From: Pelecanus crispus
Taxonomy: Eukaryota; Chordata; Aves; Pelecaniformes; Pelecanidae
Length of the DNA: 64,000 nucleotides
Assembly (NCBI RefSeq): GCF_030463565.1
Contig: NC_134648.1
Location: 44,979,498 to 45,043,497, forward strand
Direction of reading: 5' to 3'
Shown here in pieces: positions 36,511 through 52,600 of this stretch (positions are counted from its first letter, which is position 1; each line of letters opens with the position of its first letter). Position numbers and translations under genes: made by a program. The notes under the pieces were generated by a model. It saw only the letters and a list, made by a program, of their open reading frames with translations. It did not search any database and was not told the DNA's origin.

Positions 36511-39500
36511 TTTAGGCTGGAATTAAAATAAGGCTGCAAAACATCACAGCAGGATTCTAGAATATCATCTCCATTGTAGTAGTAGAAAGAAAAAAATTAA
36601 CTAATTTTAAGGTGAACTTGCTAAATTTGGGGAAAAAAGGGGGGGGGTGGGGGCTATATGGCTTGATGGCTGGTAATAGCAAGTGGTTGGAATGAAAGCC
36701 CCATTGGGTGGCATCAGGTTGTCCATTCCCTGTCAGCCAGATTTGCATAGAAAAATGATGTGCAAACTTTCACATGCACAGCGTGGAGTCCTGACCTGTA
36801 CCGTATCTGCTTACTGCAGGTTTGGAGCTCTGTAATCAGACTTGCAGACGTTTCAGGTGCTGTGGAACATCACATGGGCAGAATATGGGTAGGGGAAGTC
36901 TGTGTTCCTTTGGCTGTGGCATCCCTACGCTTCAGCAGTGCACAAGACCAAACAATTCCCATGTGGGAAGAAGTGAACAAATAGCTTTGACCTGTTTGGT
37001 GAGTCCACTCTGCAAGCCCTGGCAACATGGGTAGTGCTGTATTTGCAGCAGGAATTGATTTTTATAGAAGTAGCTTACAGGGACGCCTCTCTCGCTTCCC
37101 AGACTGTGAGTGTGTGGAAATATTTCTTGGCATCTCATCATTGGAGCTTAGGCTGGGAAAAACACATTCACCTCTGATCAAAGACAGCGATTGAGAGATG
37201 ATTTCTGGAGGAAGTAAATAACACACAGTGATGTTATGTCATAAAAATAAATAAAGAATTCTTCTGACAACAAATCTGGTTCTTCAAAAAAACCCACCAG
37301 GCTTATTAAAGAGAAGTACTAAACAGACAAATAACATGAGTGAGGCATGTGTTAGATGTGGAGATGTTCATGTTACAATCTCTAAGAGCTGAATTTACAA
37401 AGTGCAAAGTGAGCTGGATGTGATGATACATCATCACCATGATGATACAGACATCACCCACCATGTCTGATTCCTAGATGTCTGCTCCCTAATTACTAAC
37501 TAGTGACTTCTTCATACAAAACTTTTGTACAGTTCTGGAGGCAGAAACCAGGCAAACAAGACCCTAACCAGTAGCCGGTTCCCTTCAAGATGTAAAGTTC
37601 TGCTGCATTGAATGTGAGGGTGACTGTGTGTTAAAGCACGTGAGAGGGTGACGTTTGTACCTTGGCAGCGTCAAAGGATGAGTCTTGGCCATCAGGCCAG
37701 GCTGGCACACAGGAATACCAGTGAAACCCCTAACCTGCAGTCCAAACACAGACTGGAGTCCACAGTCCTGGTTAGGGCACTAACGTGAGTTAGAACCATA
37801 ACTAGTCAAGAGAGAGGTGAATTCAGGCTTCTTCCATAATGCGTGGATTTTCTAGTGGTTTTTCTTATGGTTTTGTGTAAAAAGTGGAGGGGACTCACCC
37901 ATTTTCTAATTAATAAGACTATGCAATGTTTGTGCTGAATCCAGTGCTGTCAGTTTGTGCTAGTCACATTTAAAGTACCCCTAGTACGCTGGGCCGCTGG
38001 GGAGACTCAGACAGGAGAGCCCAGCTTCTGCCTTACAAATGGGCCTTGATGTCAATGCTGTTTTCTGAACTTAAATTCACAAAAACGAGGTGCACTTCTG
38101 TGCACATACAGAACACAAGGAGACATGGGTGCTGATCCAAAAAGGTCATCATAGATATAAATGGCCACATGATAGCAGCATTTATCATTGCATTTCATGC
38201 ATTTAAAAAGTGAGTGCTATTAGGTTAAATTAATAATGCATATTTAAAATAACCTTTTGATTAAAAGAATCGTGCCTGCATTTCTTGCATATATTGAGTC
38301 CCATCACATTTCAGTCTGGACTATATGATCTTTGTTGTCTAAAGCTGCAAATCTGTGATGCATGCTCTGAAATACACATAATGCCGGTAAAATATTTGTT
38401 TTCATCTACTGTACACCCAGAGCATTCCCCTGCTGCCATTAACATCACACCTTACTGTTCTAACGACTCCAGACACTCATGAACTTGTAGTAAGCATTTC
38501 TAACTTCCACTGTTTTTAATGGAGCTATCCCTGATTATGCCTGGTTTACATCAATCCTGACAAAAAAAAAACAACTTCACATATACTTAGCACATGCATG
38601 CACCAGTTGAATTCCAATTACATATCAGGTGAGCTATTTTGCCTATTATTCTTTTTTTCTAACTAGTCTGTAGTAAACTCATAATTTACTTTTCCACTCA
38701 AAACACCACTAGCTACAATTCACCTGGAATGCTAACAGAAAGCTGAGTTGAGGAAACAAAGTTTGTCTCACTAACTAAAGGAACAAAGTAAAACCCAAAT
38801 TCTCCAGAAGTGCTGGCCCTTGGATATTCAAAGCTCTGTGACGTGCTGTACATGGAGCATGCTTGCCTACACCCTTAGGAATACTATGGCATGGCAGGAC
38901 TCCCAGTCTCTGCAAAGCTTGTAGTCAGGACTTCAGAATCTGAGGAATTCAGTTAATTCATATCATGGATCTTCATGGGGGAAGGGTGGCCAGAACATTG
39001 TTAAAAGGAGTGAAGAGATGAAGCAGGAGCTGGAGTCAGGCATGCACATGTCTGATGTAGTGTACAAGTTTCACCTTAAGTTAAACATTAAAATGCCTTT
39101 ACATGTCTTGTGCGGCACTATCAGCAGCTGAGATTTGAGGGGCCGAATTTTTCCACTGCTATATATATGTAAAGGAGTCAGAGTAGTGAAGAATACACGG
39201 TTTAAAGTATGTACATGACAAGAAGCTGAGATGCAAGTGATCATTGGGTTTTCCAGATTTTTGCCTGAGATTTGCCAGCAGAGACACGTATGACTATGTC
39301 AGAATCATTCACTACCTACCAGAGACCCAAACATACGAAGCTTCTGATCTATGTTAAATATATTGCCAGTATGCATATCTGCTGTGTAATATATGGACAC
39401 AGAACATCCAATTCTTCCGGGAAGAGCTGGCCTTACTGTACAAGATGTATGTAATCCACTAGCCCAGCATCACCTGGAAACGCACAGAGCAACGTGCAGG

Positions 39501-42500
39501 AGCACCGTGGCTGTCATGAACACAAGGTAAGTTTAGCTCCTCCACAGATACCCTGCATACCATGTACTGAACTACCAAGACGGAGGCAATTCTCAGAAAC
39601 ATCTGAAATATTTCAGGCATTGTGCCTTCCTAAACAAGCAAAAAAATACCCTTTCCAAAATAAGTGAGAAGTGTAGATGCCTAAATTCACTGCCTGGTCA
39701 GGCAGGTATAAGCACCAGTAGAAAAGAGGGGGAGCACGCAGCCCAGCTTCTGCAGGAATCCCCCTCTCATCCCACACGTGTCATTAGATTGCCTTCACTG
39801 TGTTGTCGAACAGCACCCTCAGATGGCCCTACTTCATATATCTCTTCATCAGACCTTTTTTCTTTTCTTTTTAAGAGCAGGAAAAGGAAATAAATCCTTA
39901 CTGCAATGCTGTCGGTTTCTAGTGCTTGTGACTGCAGAGAAAAGCCCAAGGAGATGAGTAAGCATAATACAAGGTTTCAGAAAAAGAAGCAGATGAAAAC
40001 TTTTCAAAGATATTATATTAATATAACTTCTGATGATACAAAAGGTTACTTCATGATTTATTGAACCTTTTTTTATTTTTTGAACACATAACGTTGTAAT
40101 ATGGCCTTTAATCCTTGTAGCAGTTTTCTGTTCATTTTATAATACTGAGCTTTTCTTGATTGGACTATGAAGCGGTGCATTTGACTGTAAACCAATGAGC
40201 CGTGCAATTAACTTTCAGGTTTCTATGTTGATACACAGTTTATTTCACACTATTTCTACAGCTTTTGTTTTCAATATACCATAAATTCATGCATCCGTAG
40301 CATCTCCCCACACTGTAAGTACTTACCACTTTTGTGGAAGTTAACAGCTGAGACCAGATGCTTTAATGGTTGCGAAAAAGGACAGTTCAGGCTTTTGGCA
40401 CTGAGGAAAGCGTAAAATAAACCCAACACAGCAATTCCCCATCTAAATGATGGAGTCTGGGTTTCAGAGTTAAATCCTATGGACAGAATGGAACTGTTCA
40501 AACATCTCGAGGGATTATTTCAAACTGTTTGCCACTTTGGAACTGTAGCCAAGTTTACTCTTTGAACAATTTCTTCATAAGGGTATGTATTTTTAACAAG
40601 AGAAACTGGTAAATGGATCAAAAGTGGTTGTGTTTTTTTTTTTTCTTGTTTGCTCTATGTTTATGATAAAGACTCAAGCACACTGCTAATATGAAGGAAA
40701 CGGACCAGAGGAGAATTGGAGCTAGCAGGGAGCAAAAATGGTGGTGATGAGAGGAAGTGAAACTGAGGTAACTGAGATAAATGGGAGGATTAGAGGGAGC
40801 AGGTGAGCCGTTCCTGCATGTAGGCCAGAGCGGGGGGAAATGTTCTGGGGGAGAAGGGACACAGAAAGCAAGTCAAAGAGAGGGGAAAGGCTCAATTTTG
40901 TCATTTTCCTCTTTAAGGAAACAAAGACACAGAAGGACACTTATGCCTGTTCAAAGGGAACAAAATGTTACTGTCTATGAAAATGACAAATTCTGATCTG
41001 AGAATATTTTTTATTCCTTTTGCATACAGCATGACTTGTAGCTTCATTACCATTAAATGCATTTAACGTCAGTCATAACAGGTACTATGTCACCACAACA
41101 CCCTTTCTATGCACTCTTTCACACTCTGTCCAACAGACGGAAAACAAGCCTGATAACATTATAGCAATTCCCCCAAACAGATTAAGTGAACTGGTTGCTT
41201 CTATAACCTTCACTTTAATTTTCAGCCCCATAAAAGATGTTGGAGAACTACATTTCCCCTAGTTATGAATCATCTTTTTAAAAACATAGCACATGTGAAA
41301 ACATCAAAACATTCATCACAGGTATAAATATTCTATTCTATATTTATCTGGAGAGCTCCATGTTTGTAACAATGGAAAATGATCTCAGACTAATATCACA
41401 AAGCAGCTAGAATATTCATCTCTCTCAAATGCAGGTGCAAGGTTGATGAGATGGTCTGTGATTATTTCAGGATTAAGCACTAGAGTAATAATCTCATTCC
41501 CACTGAGTGCTCCTAAATACTCTCAGTAAACCCATTCGTCCCTTTTCCTTAACTGTGATCCCATCCCTGTAGAAAGAAACAGCTTCATGAAACTGGGTCA
41601 AGCAAACAGTTTACTCTTTCCTACAGTAACTGTGTGTTTTATATACATAATACCTCCTCTTCCTTTGCTAACAATGCAATCCAATCCATATTAGACTGAA
41701 ACATGATGCAGTGTGGGGAAAGGGAGAACACCAAAAACAAGTAATCAACAAAACAGAAAGACCGGAATTTCATGGGCAAATGATATCTAAAGTAGAAACA
41801 TGAAAATATGTTATTCCATTTCCTGGATATTAATTAGTAAACCTTTGGAAAAATCTTATCCTTACTATTTTCAAAATAACCAGCTGTTAAATTAAAGTAA
41901 GATTCTGAATTACTATTGGTGTTAAATATATTTTTATGTATCATTATTACTTTGTGCACAGGATAACTGCAGATAAACAGAGAGCCACATGCTTCTTGAA
42001 TCTGGTGTGCACAAAGCTATTACTGGAAATATCTCAACTTTGTCTTTCACTATTAGAGCAACAGCAGTCCTAGCGTTCCTGAAGATGTCTTGAGCTACCA
42101 GTCACTCTGACTTCTGAAGTAGGGTAGCACAGCAATGTACGATTCCTGAAAGAGATTCTACAGTAGGCATAGCCTCGTGATGTTACACAGATGTTGCAGG
42201 GACAGACCTAGAGAGCCAGATAGCTGTGGACTCTCACCACAGCTCTTTTCTGGAGTCTACAAAGACACATGCACAACTCAAGCTTGACAAGATCACGTTT
42301 TGTACCTGCTACAACAGCCACAATAGCTGAAAACAATTATGACGCCTGCATGTAATTCTAGTGCTGTATTTGGCCTTATGCTGCACAGTGCTATGAGAAG
42401 CATTCTTTTCTCCGTTCTGGTAATCAGGAAAAAATAAAATTCATAGCTGAGATGGTTGCCTTTATTACCATAAGAAAAAGCTGTAATTGCAGTCTGTCCG

Positions 42501-45500
42501 TTCTATTCAGAATGAAAAAGGAGGTGAAATGCTTTAGACATTGAGGCCACAGTAACCTCAACGTATCCCAGGGTAGGAAATTTATCCAGCTATGCAAGAA
42601 AGCAAAGCAACCTGCTCTATGTGAATGCTCCAACACTTCTTCAGCCCTATCATCAAGATCTATGGCAGGTGTTCAGTCAGGAGCTCACTGGAAGACCACT
42701 TGACTTTTAAGAGAGTTGTCATCCTCCTTACAAAACTAAGACCAGGCTGTAGACATAAAATTGATTTAAATTATTACTAATTTTGATGATGTTGACTTTT
42801 AAATATAATTTATGCTGTGTTGTGAGCGTTATATTGGCAATGCTGAACTCTAGGCAGTTAAAATTGTAATGGCGTTTAAGTGACTGAATTAAAATAATGA
42901 GACCAAAGCAACTACCAGAATTGTTGAAAGGTTATATATCTAAATATAGCTTGTCCTGAAGATACTTCCAACCATTGCACCTGTCAAAGTAAATCTATAA
43001 AATTGGCTAGAATCAAAGCCAGGTGTTTCTGTCAGAACAGGTAAAAAAATTCTTTTAAAAAAGTGGTTATCACTGTGACCCTGATAGCTGTTTCACTCAG
43101 CCTTACCAGCGAACAAGGCATTCGGCCAGCTTGTTAAAGTCTTTATCTGAGAAAAATTAAGACGTTATTTTTTGTTTCCACAAATTTTCTGGGTTGGGCT
43201 GTTGCACACAAACCCGAAGGGGCTGATGCTTTCATGAGAATAACCCAACAGTCAGAGATGGCACGCAGGGCCAAACATGTTCAGTGGCCACGTAGGCTAA
43301 TGCCATGCATTTGTTTCCTATGGGCATTCTACAAGATGCCTTTCTACTTTAGTCACACAGAATAAATATTGTTTAGGAATTCTGGTTACTTGGAAGGAGA
43401 GTTCTGGGAACTGATTTTGAAGTGTGGATGCAGAGAAATAATGCAGCACCACAAAGAGAATTCACCAATGCAGATGAATAAAAACCTTCAGGTGACAGAT
43501 TCTGCACCAGCATAGTCAACGAAGAGCTAAAATTATGCTACTGCTTCTTGAAAGAATTTATGCAGGCAATGAATTCTGTGGACCGGGAAGTCTTTCATCT
43601 CTAAGTCACGTTTAAATAACAGGGCTAAGACTCTAAAAGATGACCATAAATTATATTTGTCACTTGCAGTCACCTAATTAAGAAGTACACCAGATCATCC
43701 TCACTCCCAATGTAACAGCTTAATTATTGTGTTTGGTATAATAAAAAAATACACATTTTTAAAAGATTGTTCAAATGCAGCTTAGGTGCATCACCTATAT
43801 ATCGCTAACCAAAAGCCCCATTATAGCATGGCCTCGTATTTACAGGAGTAAAACAAACTGCACCAATACAGAGCTGTACGTTCACATTTCATTGCTTAAA
43901 AGGATCGAGACAGTTGAGACTGTGGAATCGGTATGTTCAGGCAGAGCAAAAGATAACATAAGCTCAGTCTTTACAGTTGCAAGCTCATGCTGCAAATAAA
44001 AGCAAACAAATCCTGTGCTGTAACCCCTTTTTTCCCGCCTCAGATGTACAGGTCTCTCTGAAAAACTGCTTCTTCTAAACCTTCCTCTGCTTCTCTGCAC
44101 CTTGTTTGCTACATGCACATTCAATTTTCTGTTGAAACAGCTAAAATGGAAGAAAAGCTTAGCTCTCACATTAGCCTTAATAGAAGGTCACAGATGAAAG
44201 CAGTGCTGCCACTAAGAGGAAGCAGACACAAATAAGGCTCTCTAAACCGGTTCTCAAAATCCCATCTCTTTTTTCAAGCCAATGTATACCCTGCAGCTGT
44301 GCTCACCAGAGAGTAACTGATGCTTTTAACTTTCTGCATAATAGAAAAGCTTTTCAGGAGCATAATATTAGAGCATTTAGTTTTTCTAAATTAAATCCCT
44401 ACAATCACAAACAAGAGGGGGGGAAAATAGATACTGAAAGGTACAAGTGGAGATTGTCTGTAAAGCTTTACAGAAGATGGTTGGCAGATGGTAGGGATTT
44501 GCAGTGACACAGCTGTTTTTAAAAATAAAGAGGTGGAAGAGGAGAAGGCATGATTACAGCTACACACACATTCCTAAGCCTGTTCACACAAGAACAAAAA
44601 TTAAGCTAACAGCAGGAAACTGAAGTTGGTATATTTATTTTATCATCCGAATTGACATTTAGAAACTTTTAAAAATAATCAGCAGCACCTTCAAGTTTCT
44701 TTTCCAATCATTAGTTTTCTAAGTAACTACGACATAAAGCTGACAACAGAAATAGTATTAAAAAGGCAATGCCAAAATTACTTTCAGTGCCTCCAAATAG
44801 CACATTTTTGCTGTAAGCCTTACAATATAGAAAGAAAATTATCTCATCTCATCAAATAAACAACATAAATTGTGTTACCTGTTTGAATTTCCTACGAAAG
44901 GCTTTAATTTTTCACTTTTGTATGTTTTTCAGATACGATTAGGAGATGGCAGGGATAGGCAATGCAAGGAATAGTAAGATGTATGGGGATTATTGTAGGT
45001 TGAACATCATGGGAGATGAGGCAGGGAAATGCCCAAATTCAATAGGGTGTCAAGCACTGAATATGAATATAGTAAGAATAGAACTTTTTTTAACCAAGCA
45101 GTAATTTGTATGAAGATACTTAATTTCATAAAGAGACCTTTCACTCATTTTGAATGTGTATTCTCATGTATGTCCCCTACAGCCACATAGAAAGCTTATG
45201 TTAGGTGAACACTAAAACTATTGTTACTCCACAGTGTAAAAGCCTATCTTCTCTGGAGAATCCAATGAAGCTGTTTCTGGACAGCTTTGTTTACAAAATT
45301 AACTCTCTTCCAGTTAAGCTGTTCCTAGATCCAAGAAACTTTACATTAACAGGAGAGATACCACTGATACCAAAAGGATAATCTGTTGATCATTCATGGA
45401 GTTGTTACCTCAAGCGCATATATTTTACTCATCTATATAGAATAGAAATAATACAGGACAAATTAGTAACTAAGAAAAGAGCTTACAGTTGAAGGACAGA

Positions 45501-45529
45501 AACTAACACATGAGAATTGCGGTATGCAT
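36511..45529. other. Intergenic region (second part)
   Basis: AT-rich, unique-looking sequence with no supported gene, RNA or repeat family. A G run with one T sits at 36638-36652, and short homopolymers are scattered. Conserved noncoding elements could be present but cannot be recognised without alignment. Confidence 0.55.
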
Positions 45530-46010
45530 TATATTCAAGGCAGGAGAGAATGAAATGACACATGCCTTGCTAACAACTATACCCACAAAGAAGAACTTCA
45601 AGGATGGAAACATCCTGATACAAGGAAGGTTGTCAGGATAAGAAGAATGCCACAAACATGAAGTCATCAGAAGTCACAGTAACGAGGGGAAAAGTAAAGA
45701 TGGCAGGGGGAGATTGTGACCACCCACTCAATTGGAGACTAAAAGGACCACCCCCCCAGCCTCCAGTAAATTAAAATCACACGGTAGCTTTAAATCAAAG
45801 CAAGGAAAATATAGACTAATAAGAGGCTACTTACTGATAAGAAGAGTTTAGAAAATGAATATGTATCATCAAATTGTGTAAGTACTGTACTTGTCTGACT
45901 AAGCGGTGTGCGTGATTTGTGGAAGTATTCCACCTTGCACCCTGTGCAGAATAAAGCAATGTCTCCTCTCTAAACATACTTAGCGTGTTAAGGGAGTTTT
46001 TTTATAATAC
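45530..46010 (+). mobile_element. Possible solo LTR of an endogenous retrovirus
   Basis: The stretch has a purine-rich upstream part, a GATTGTGACCACCCACTC / GACCACCCCCCCAGCC segment, and then a CACCCTGTGCAGAATAAAGC poly(A)-signal context. A short R/U5-like tail ends near ATAATACA. This order resembles the 3' half of avian ERV LTRs. No gag, pol or env is adjacent, and target-site duplications were not identified, so boundaries are approximate. Confidence 0.35.
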
Positions 46011-46994
46011 AGGTAACAGTCACCTTTTCCACACTGCATCAGCTCACTTTCTTCTGAGTATTAAAAATGACTTGTCAGTGTAAATATACTTTTTGCTACC
46101 TTTTAAAAAAACCCCTAATTTTCTGAACATATGAGCTGGGACCCAACACAGGAAAAAGGTTATCCAGCACCAACCCACTAAAAACTTCTTTGTATCTATC
46201 TCCAGAGCCACCGGTGCTGGCTTTTGCTACAGCTGGGTGTTGAACTGAATGGGCTGTAGGGGAAACCCATTACAAAAATGCACATTACATGCATTTACTC
46301 CGTGATCTCTCCTTTCACGGTGTCTGGGCTGCTCCCAATCCAAAGACAACAGCAAAGTGGTAAGTGTAGGTGCTGCCTAGCACACAAACATACTCAACAT
46401 CTGAAGACATTTAAATTAATTTTATTTATACCAGGTTTTCAAAATCAGAAATATTCCAAAGAAATTCAATACTTAAAGACAGGTGCTACATTGATGATCT
46501 TTCATCCACCATTAGTGCTGTGTTTTCACTCTACAATCATTAACTCGCCACCACAAACTAAGGGCAACTTACAGAAGTTTATAAAAAATAGGCAGACATG
46601 GAAATTTGGTTGATACTGGAATTGGCATAAGAGAGTAAAACTTAACTATCAAATTGTGGCAATTGCTGTATTCCATCACTCGTTCTGAGGGAACGGTACA
46701 GCAGAAGACGACTCTTCCACTTGGAGAAACACTTTGGGTTTTAACTGAACATACGCAAAATCCATTTCATGATCTGACTAGGAGTGATTCTTACACTCAA
46801 GTCCGTATAATTTAAGCTTTGCATTTCTAAAATTGCCACAAGCATAAACCTCACCTACTCACACTGGTCTTGGACCGATTTCCCTTTTCAGAGAAATCAA
46901 ACCCGTACGTCTATACCTCTTCCAGGATTTACCAAATCAAATAAAACAACTGCTGGTTTTGAAATCTTTTTTTTAGAAGAAAAATGCCATTTCT
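46011..46994. other. Intergenic region upstream of the CFL2 3' end
   Basis: AT-rich sequence without a recognisable feature. The open frame at 46278-46613 (plus, 111 codons) has no domain and is regarded as chance. Confidence 0.5.
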
Positions 46995-49890
46995 GCACAA
47001 GCTACTCTCATGAAAACTTTATTTAACATTTCTTTATCAATAAAATAACTGAAGCCAAGATACCCAAAAGTCACGTCTACACGGAAATACACAGAAGATA
47101 GTCAACTTGAGAGGATTTGCCTCCACTTCTCTATCACAATGAGGCCCTCACCATTTTGCATAATGACAGAAAACAACAGCTGACAAACCATTTTGGAACA
47201 GATGCCAGCTGTCTCTCATTTGTTTTATAATTCAAACAGTAACAGTTCTGTAGCACTTTATTGGGGTTTGTTTTGTTGGTTTTTTTGTTTTTTATTTTTT
47301 TTTTAAAAGCAAGCCATCTGAATTGGACCTCGCATCAGTCAAGTCAGTCAGTCATTTCAAGAACAAACTGAAGGCAGGCTGATCCTTTTGGATCCAAAAC
47401 TTGTTTTGGTAAGAATCTTACATAAATACATTTTGTGCTTTAATTTTGTATCTACTTGGACTGAGTGAATATACACCTAACCTAGTTTTAAAAAAAAAAA
47501 AAAAAAAAGTAACCTTTAATATTCAACTTAGAAGCCACAGACATCTTTCCAGACTGCAGCAGAGACAAACAATAAATTTAAACACAGTACTGCTTAAAAA
47601 AGTTTACTGTCTAAAATGAATTCAAATAGTTTATTAAAATTTAACATTTTCAGTTTTGGCTTTTTCTAAAGAAACCATTTATACCTTGTGAAAATCAGTT
47701 AAAAGATCATTTCCTTATTCTGTACTGAACTCAAGTCAAACATAAAGCACAAAGTAGATCTTTACATTAAACTGGGCTTTGCACACAATGTGAATAATCA
47801 AGAAATAAAGATACTATCTTGAGGAATAAAAAGATTTTTTTTTTTTAGCTAGACAACATGCATACCATCAGTTACTTCTCAACCTTAAAAGGTACCTGAA
47901 AGGAGAGTTTTGTAGAACAAAGCCAAGACTCATTAATACACTTAGTAAGTCAGTGGTCATCATGCCTTTTTAGTTAAATTCTAGTAAAGTTTAGTCTACA
48001 TAGAACAGCTAACACAATGAGGTGTGCAAGTCATAGGGATAGCCAGAAGCCTGAAACAAAGTCTTAAAGTTCTACAGGACAAGAGAGCCTAAACACAGTA
48101 CCACTACATTATTTAAACTATTAAAAAAAAAAACCAACTGATTATCTGCTTCCTTGTTGAAAAAGGGCTATGGGCTGAACATAAAGGGCCCGTATTTAAA
48201 AGCTCCACAGTTCTACTCTACCAACTTTTTAAAATAAGGTAACGATAAAGAGCATTCCTTCTAGCAGCATGTACAGTTCAGCTGCAAGTGGCTGCCTAAC
48301 AGCGCTCCTTTATGCATACCAGGAGAATCATGTCCAGTTTTGCCATTTGTGGATAATGATGACAAGATACAAAAGCATGTGTTTGCCATAAATAGCTCTG
48401 GCTAACGGAGGATTGCTCACACAGAGCAGATCAAATTCTCTATAAGGAGAGCATTATTTGGCTCCCAGCCAAAGCATGTCCCTGATGCAAGCCTCGGTAG
48501 TGGCAAACACTTTCCAGTTCTATTTACATAGAAGCTAACAAGCAGAACGGTTCATTTAGGCTATTTCTTGTACCAAGCCCATCTTAACTGCAACACTCAA
48601 GAAACGAAAAGTATTTACCGGATTCATATTTGCGTATCATATAACTGTCATTACACATCATCTTACCGAAGACGACGGCGAGCTGTAAGATTTCGTGCAA
48701 GGTTTTACTCTGACATGTAGAACTTTAAGAACATTCAGGTATGAAACACACTGCGTGGTTAATTACTTCGTATTTTTACGTTTCTGACACAAGTGTTTCA
48801 TGGAACTAATGGTCTCTAGTAGTGGTAGCTTCTTTACTTTTAACGGTAAACTAGGATCAGGTCCTTTATCAAATGATCAGAACAGAGCCACGAAGTATTA
48901 TAAAGCAGTGCCTAAATCATGATTAGGAATGAAAAACTTGCATTATTTAACGATTGTTTATCTTTACAATACTTTCCACAGAAGTTAAGTTATTTGAAAT
49001 ATGCTTAAATTAAACATACTTAAAAACTATATTTTCCAATGAAAACAAGGCAACATTCTGTAATAAGCCACAAGTTTTATTGCAACGTGGCCAGTTTTTG
49101 ATCTCAAAAAACAGTGTTCCATTTAAGGCTCTTTTTAATACAGAAATTGCCACCATGACTGATGTTTTACAAAACTTTAGTGTTTCAAGACTCACATGGT
49201 AAACAGATAACTTCTACTCCTGTTCAGTAGTGTACATTCAATGGAAAACAAAAGGCATCATAACAGCTACTTCATTTGTAAAGATATGCATGTAACAGGA
49301 ATGAAACTGAGGTACTACAATAATTTGATGACACAGTTACAGCAACTTAATTGGCATTCCTTTGGGGGGGGGCGGGTCAAACATACTACAAAAAAGTGCT
49401 TTAAATGCATAGTGTTGTGTGCTGCCATGTCACAAAAATAGGCTTGTCAAGGCAGGTGAGGTGTATGAATGCACAAGAGCCTCATGGAACTGCAATCAAG
49501 TGCAACTGTAGGTAATACTGTAGAGAGTCTACCATCCGACCAGTGGACAATACTTTCAAGGCATTCAATTAGCTTACCCTTTGCTGTCTGCTAGACTATT
49601 CACATTAACTATCACATTCATTGTACATGGTGCAAGGAATGCCTGCGACGTCAGTTTTGGCTAAGAGTATGACGTGAAAGCATTCCTTGGATCCTACATA
49701 AAACTACCAGGATTAAACAGTCTAATGGCAATCACTGGTAGACTGCTTAACAATGACATCTCCTTCAGGGGCATTAGGGAAGGGACTTATTTTTTGAGGA
49801 GGGAAGGGGACGGGGAGACTAATACTATTCCAATTGAACGAGCTGCAGAAATGGAAGCTCCTTAGATCCAGATGGCACTTGTCTGTCTTT
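46995..49890 (-). other. CFL2: Probable CFL2 3'UTR
   Basis: Non-coding, AT-rich sequence directly after the CFL2 stop codon, running to the AATAAA at 47018-47023. A length of about 2.9 kb agrees with the long 3'UTR known for vertebrate CFL2 mRNA of about 3 kb. An earlier AATAAA at 49076-49081 could give a short form. A run of A at about 47490-47507 is a poly(U) tract in the mRNA. The limit is inferred from the signal only. Confidence 0.45.
47018..47023 (-). terminator. CFL2: Candidate CFL2 poly(A) signal AATAAA
   Basis: TTTATT on the plus strand reads AATAAA on the minus strand, 2.87 kb after the CFL2 stop codon. Cleavage would fall near 46995-47005. Other AATAAA copies exist in the interval, notably 49076-49081. 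Confidence 0.4.
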
Positions 49891-52071
<2,181 letters not shown>

Positions 52072-52600
52072 GGCGCCGGGTCCCGGGGCGGCGGCGGCGG
52101 CGGCTGCCTGCGGTGCGGGGCTGCTGCAGGCAGGAGAGCGGAGCGCTGCGCTGCGCTGCGCTGGGGGCGAGGCGGGCGGGGACTCCGGCCGGGCGGGGGA
52201 TGAGCCGCGGCGGCCGGGGAGGGCCGGTCACATGGGCCGCGCCGCCACCACGTGCCGCCGGGCCGGGCCGGGCCGCGCCGCGCCGGGCCGCCCCCCGCGG
52301 GGCAGGGCCGCGACGGGACGGGACGGGACGGGCGCGGAGGCGGCGGGGCCCGGCCGCCTCCCGCCGCTGCCCCGCGGGTGCGGCTGGCAGCGCCCCGGCC
52401 CCGCAGCCCCCGGCGTCCCCCCGTGCCCGGCCCCGGGCCTCCCCCGGCGCGCAGGAGGCGATGCAGCCCCTCGGCCTGGCGTGGAGCACACGCAGCCGGC
52501 ACTCGCGTCAGGTCGGGCCACGATGGCGGCACGGCTCCTTCTGGAGCCGGCCGCTGCTGCTCCCGGCCCTGCCCTGCACCTCCTGCCCAGCGCTGCCCCC

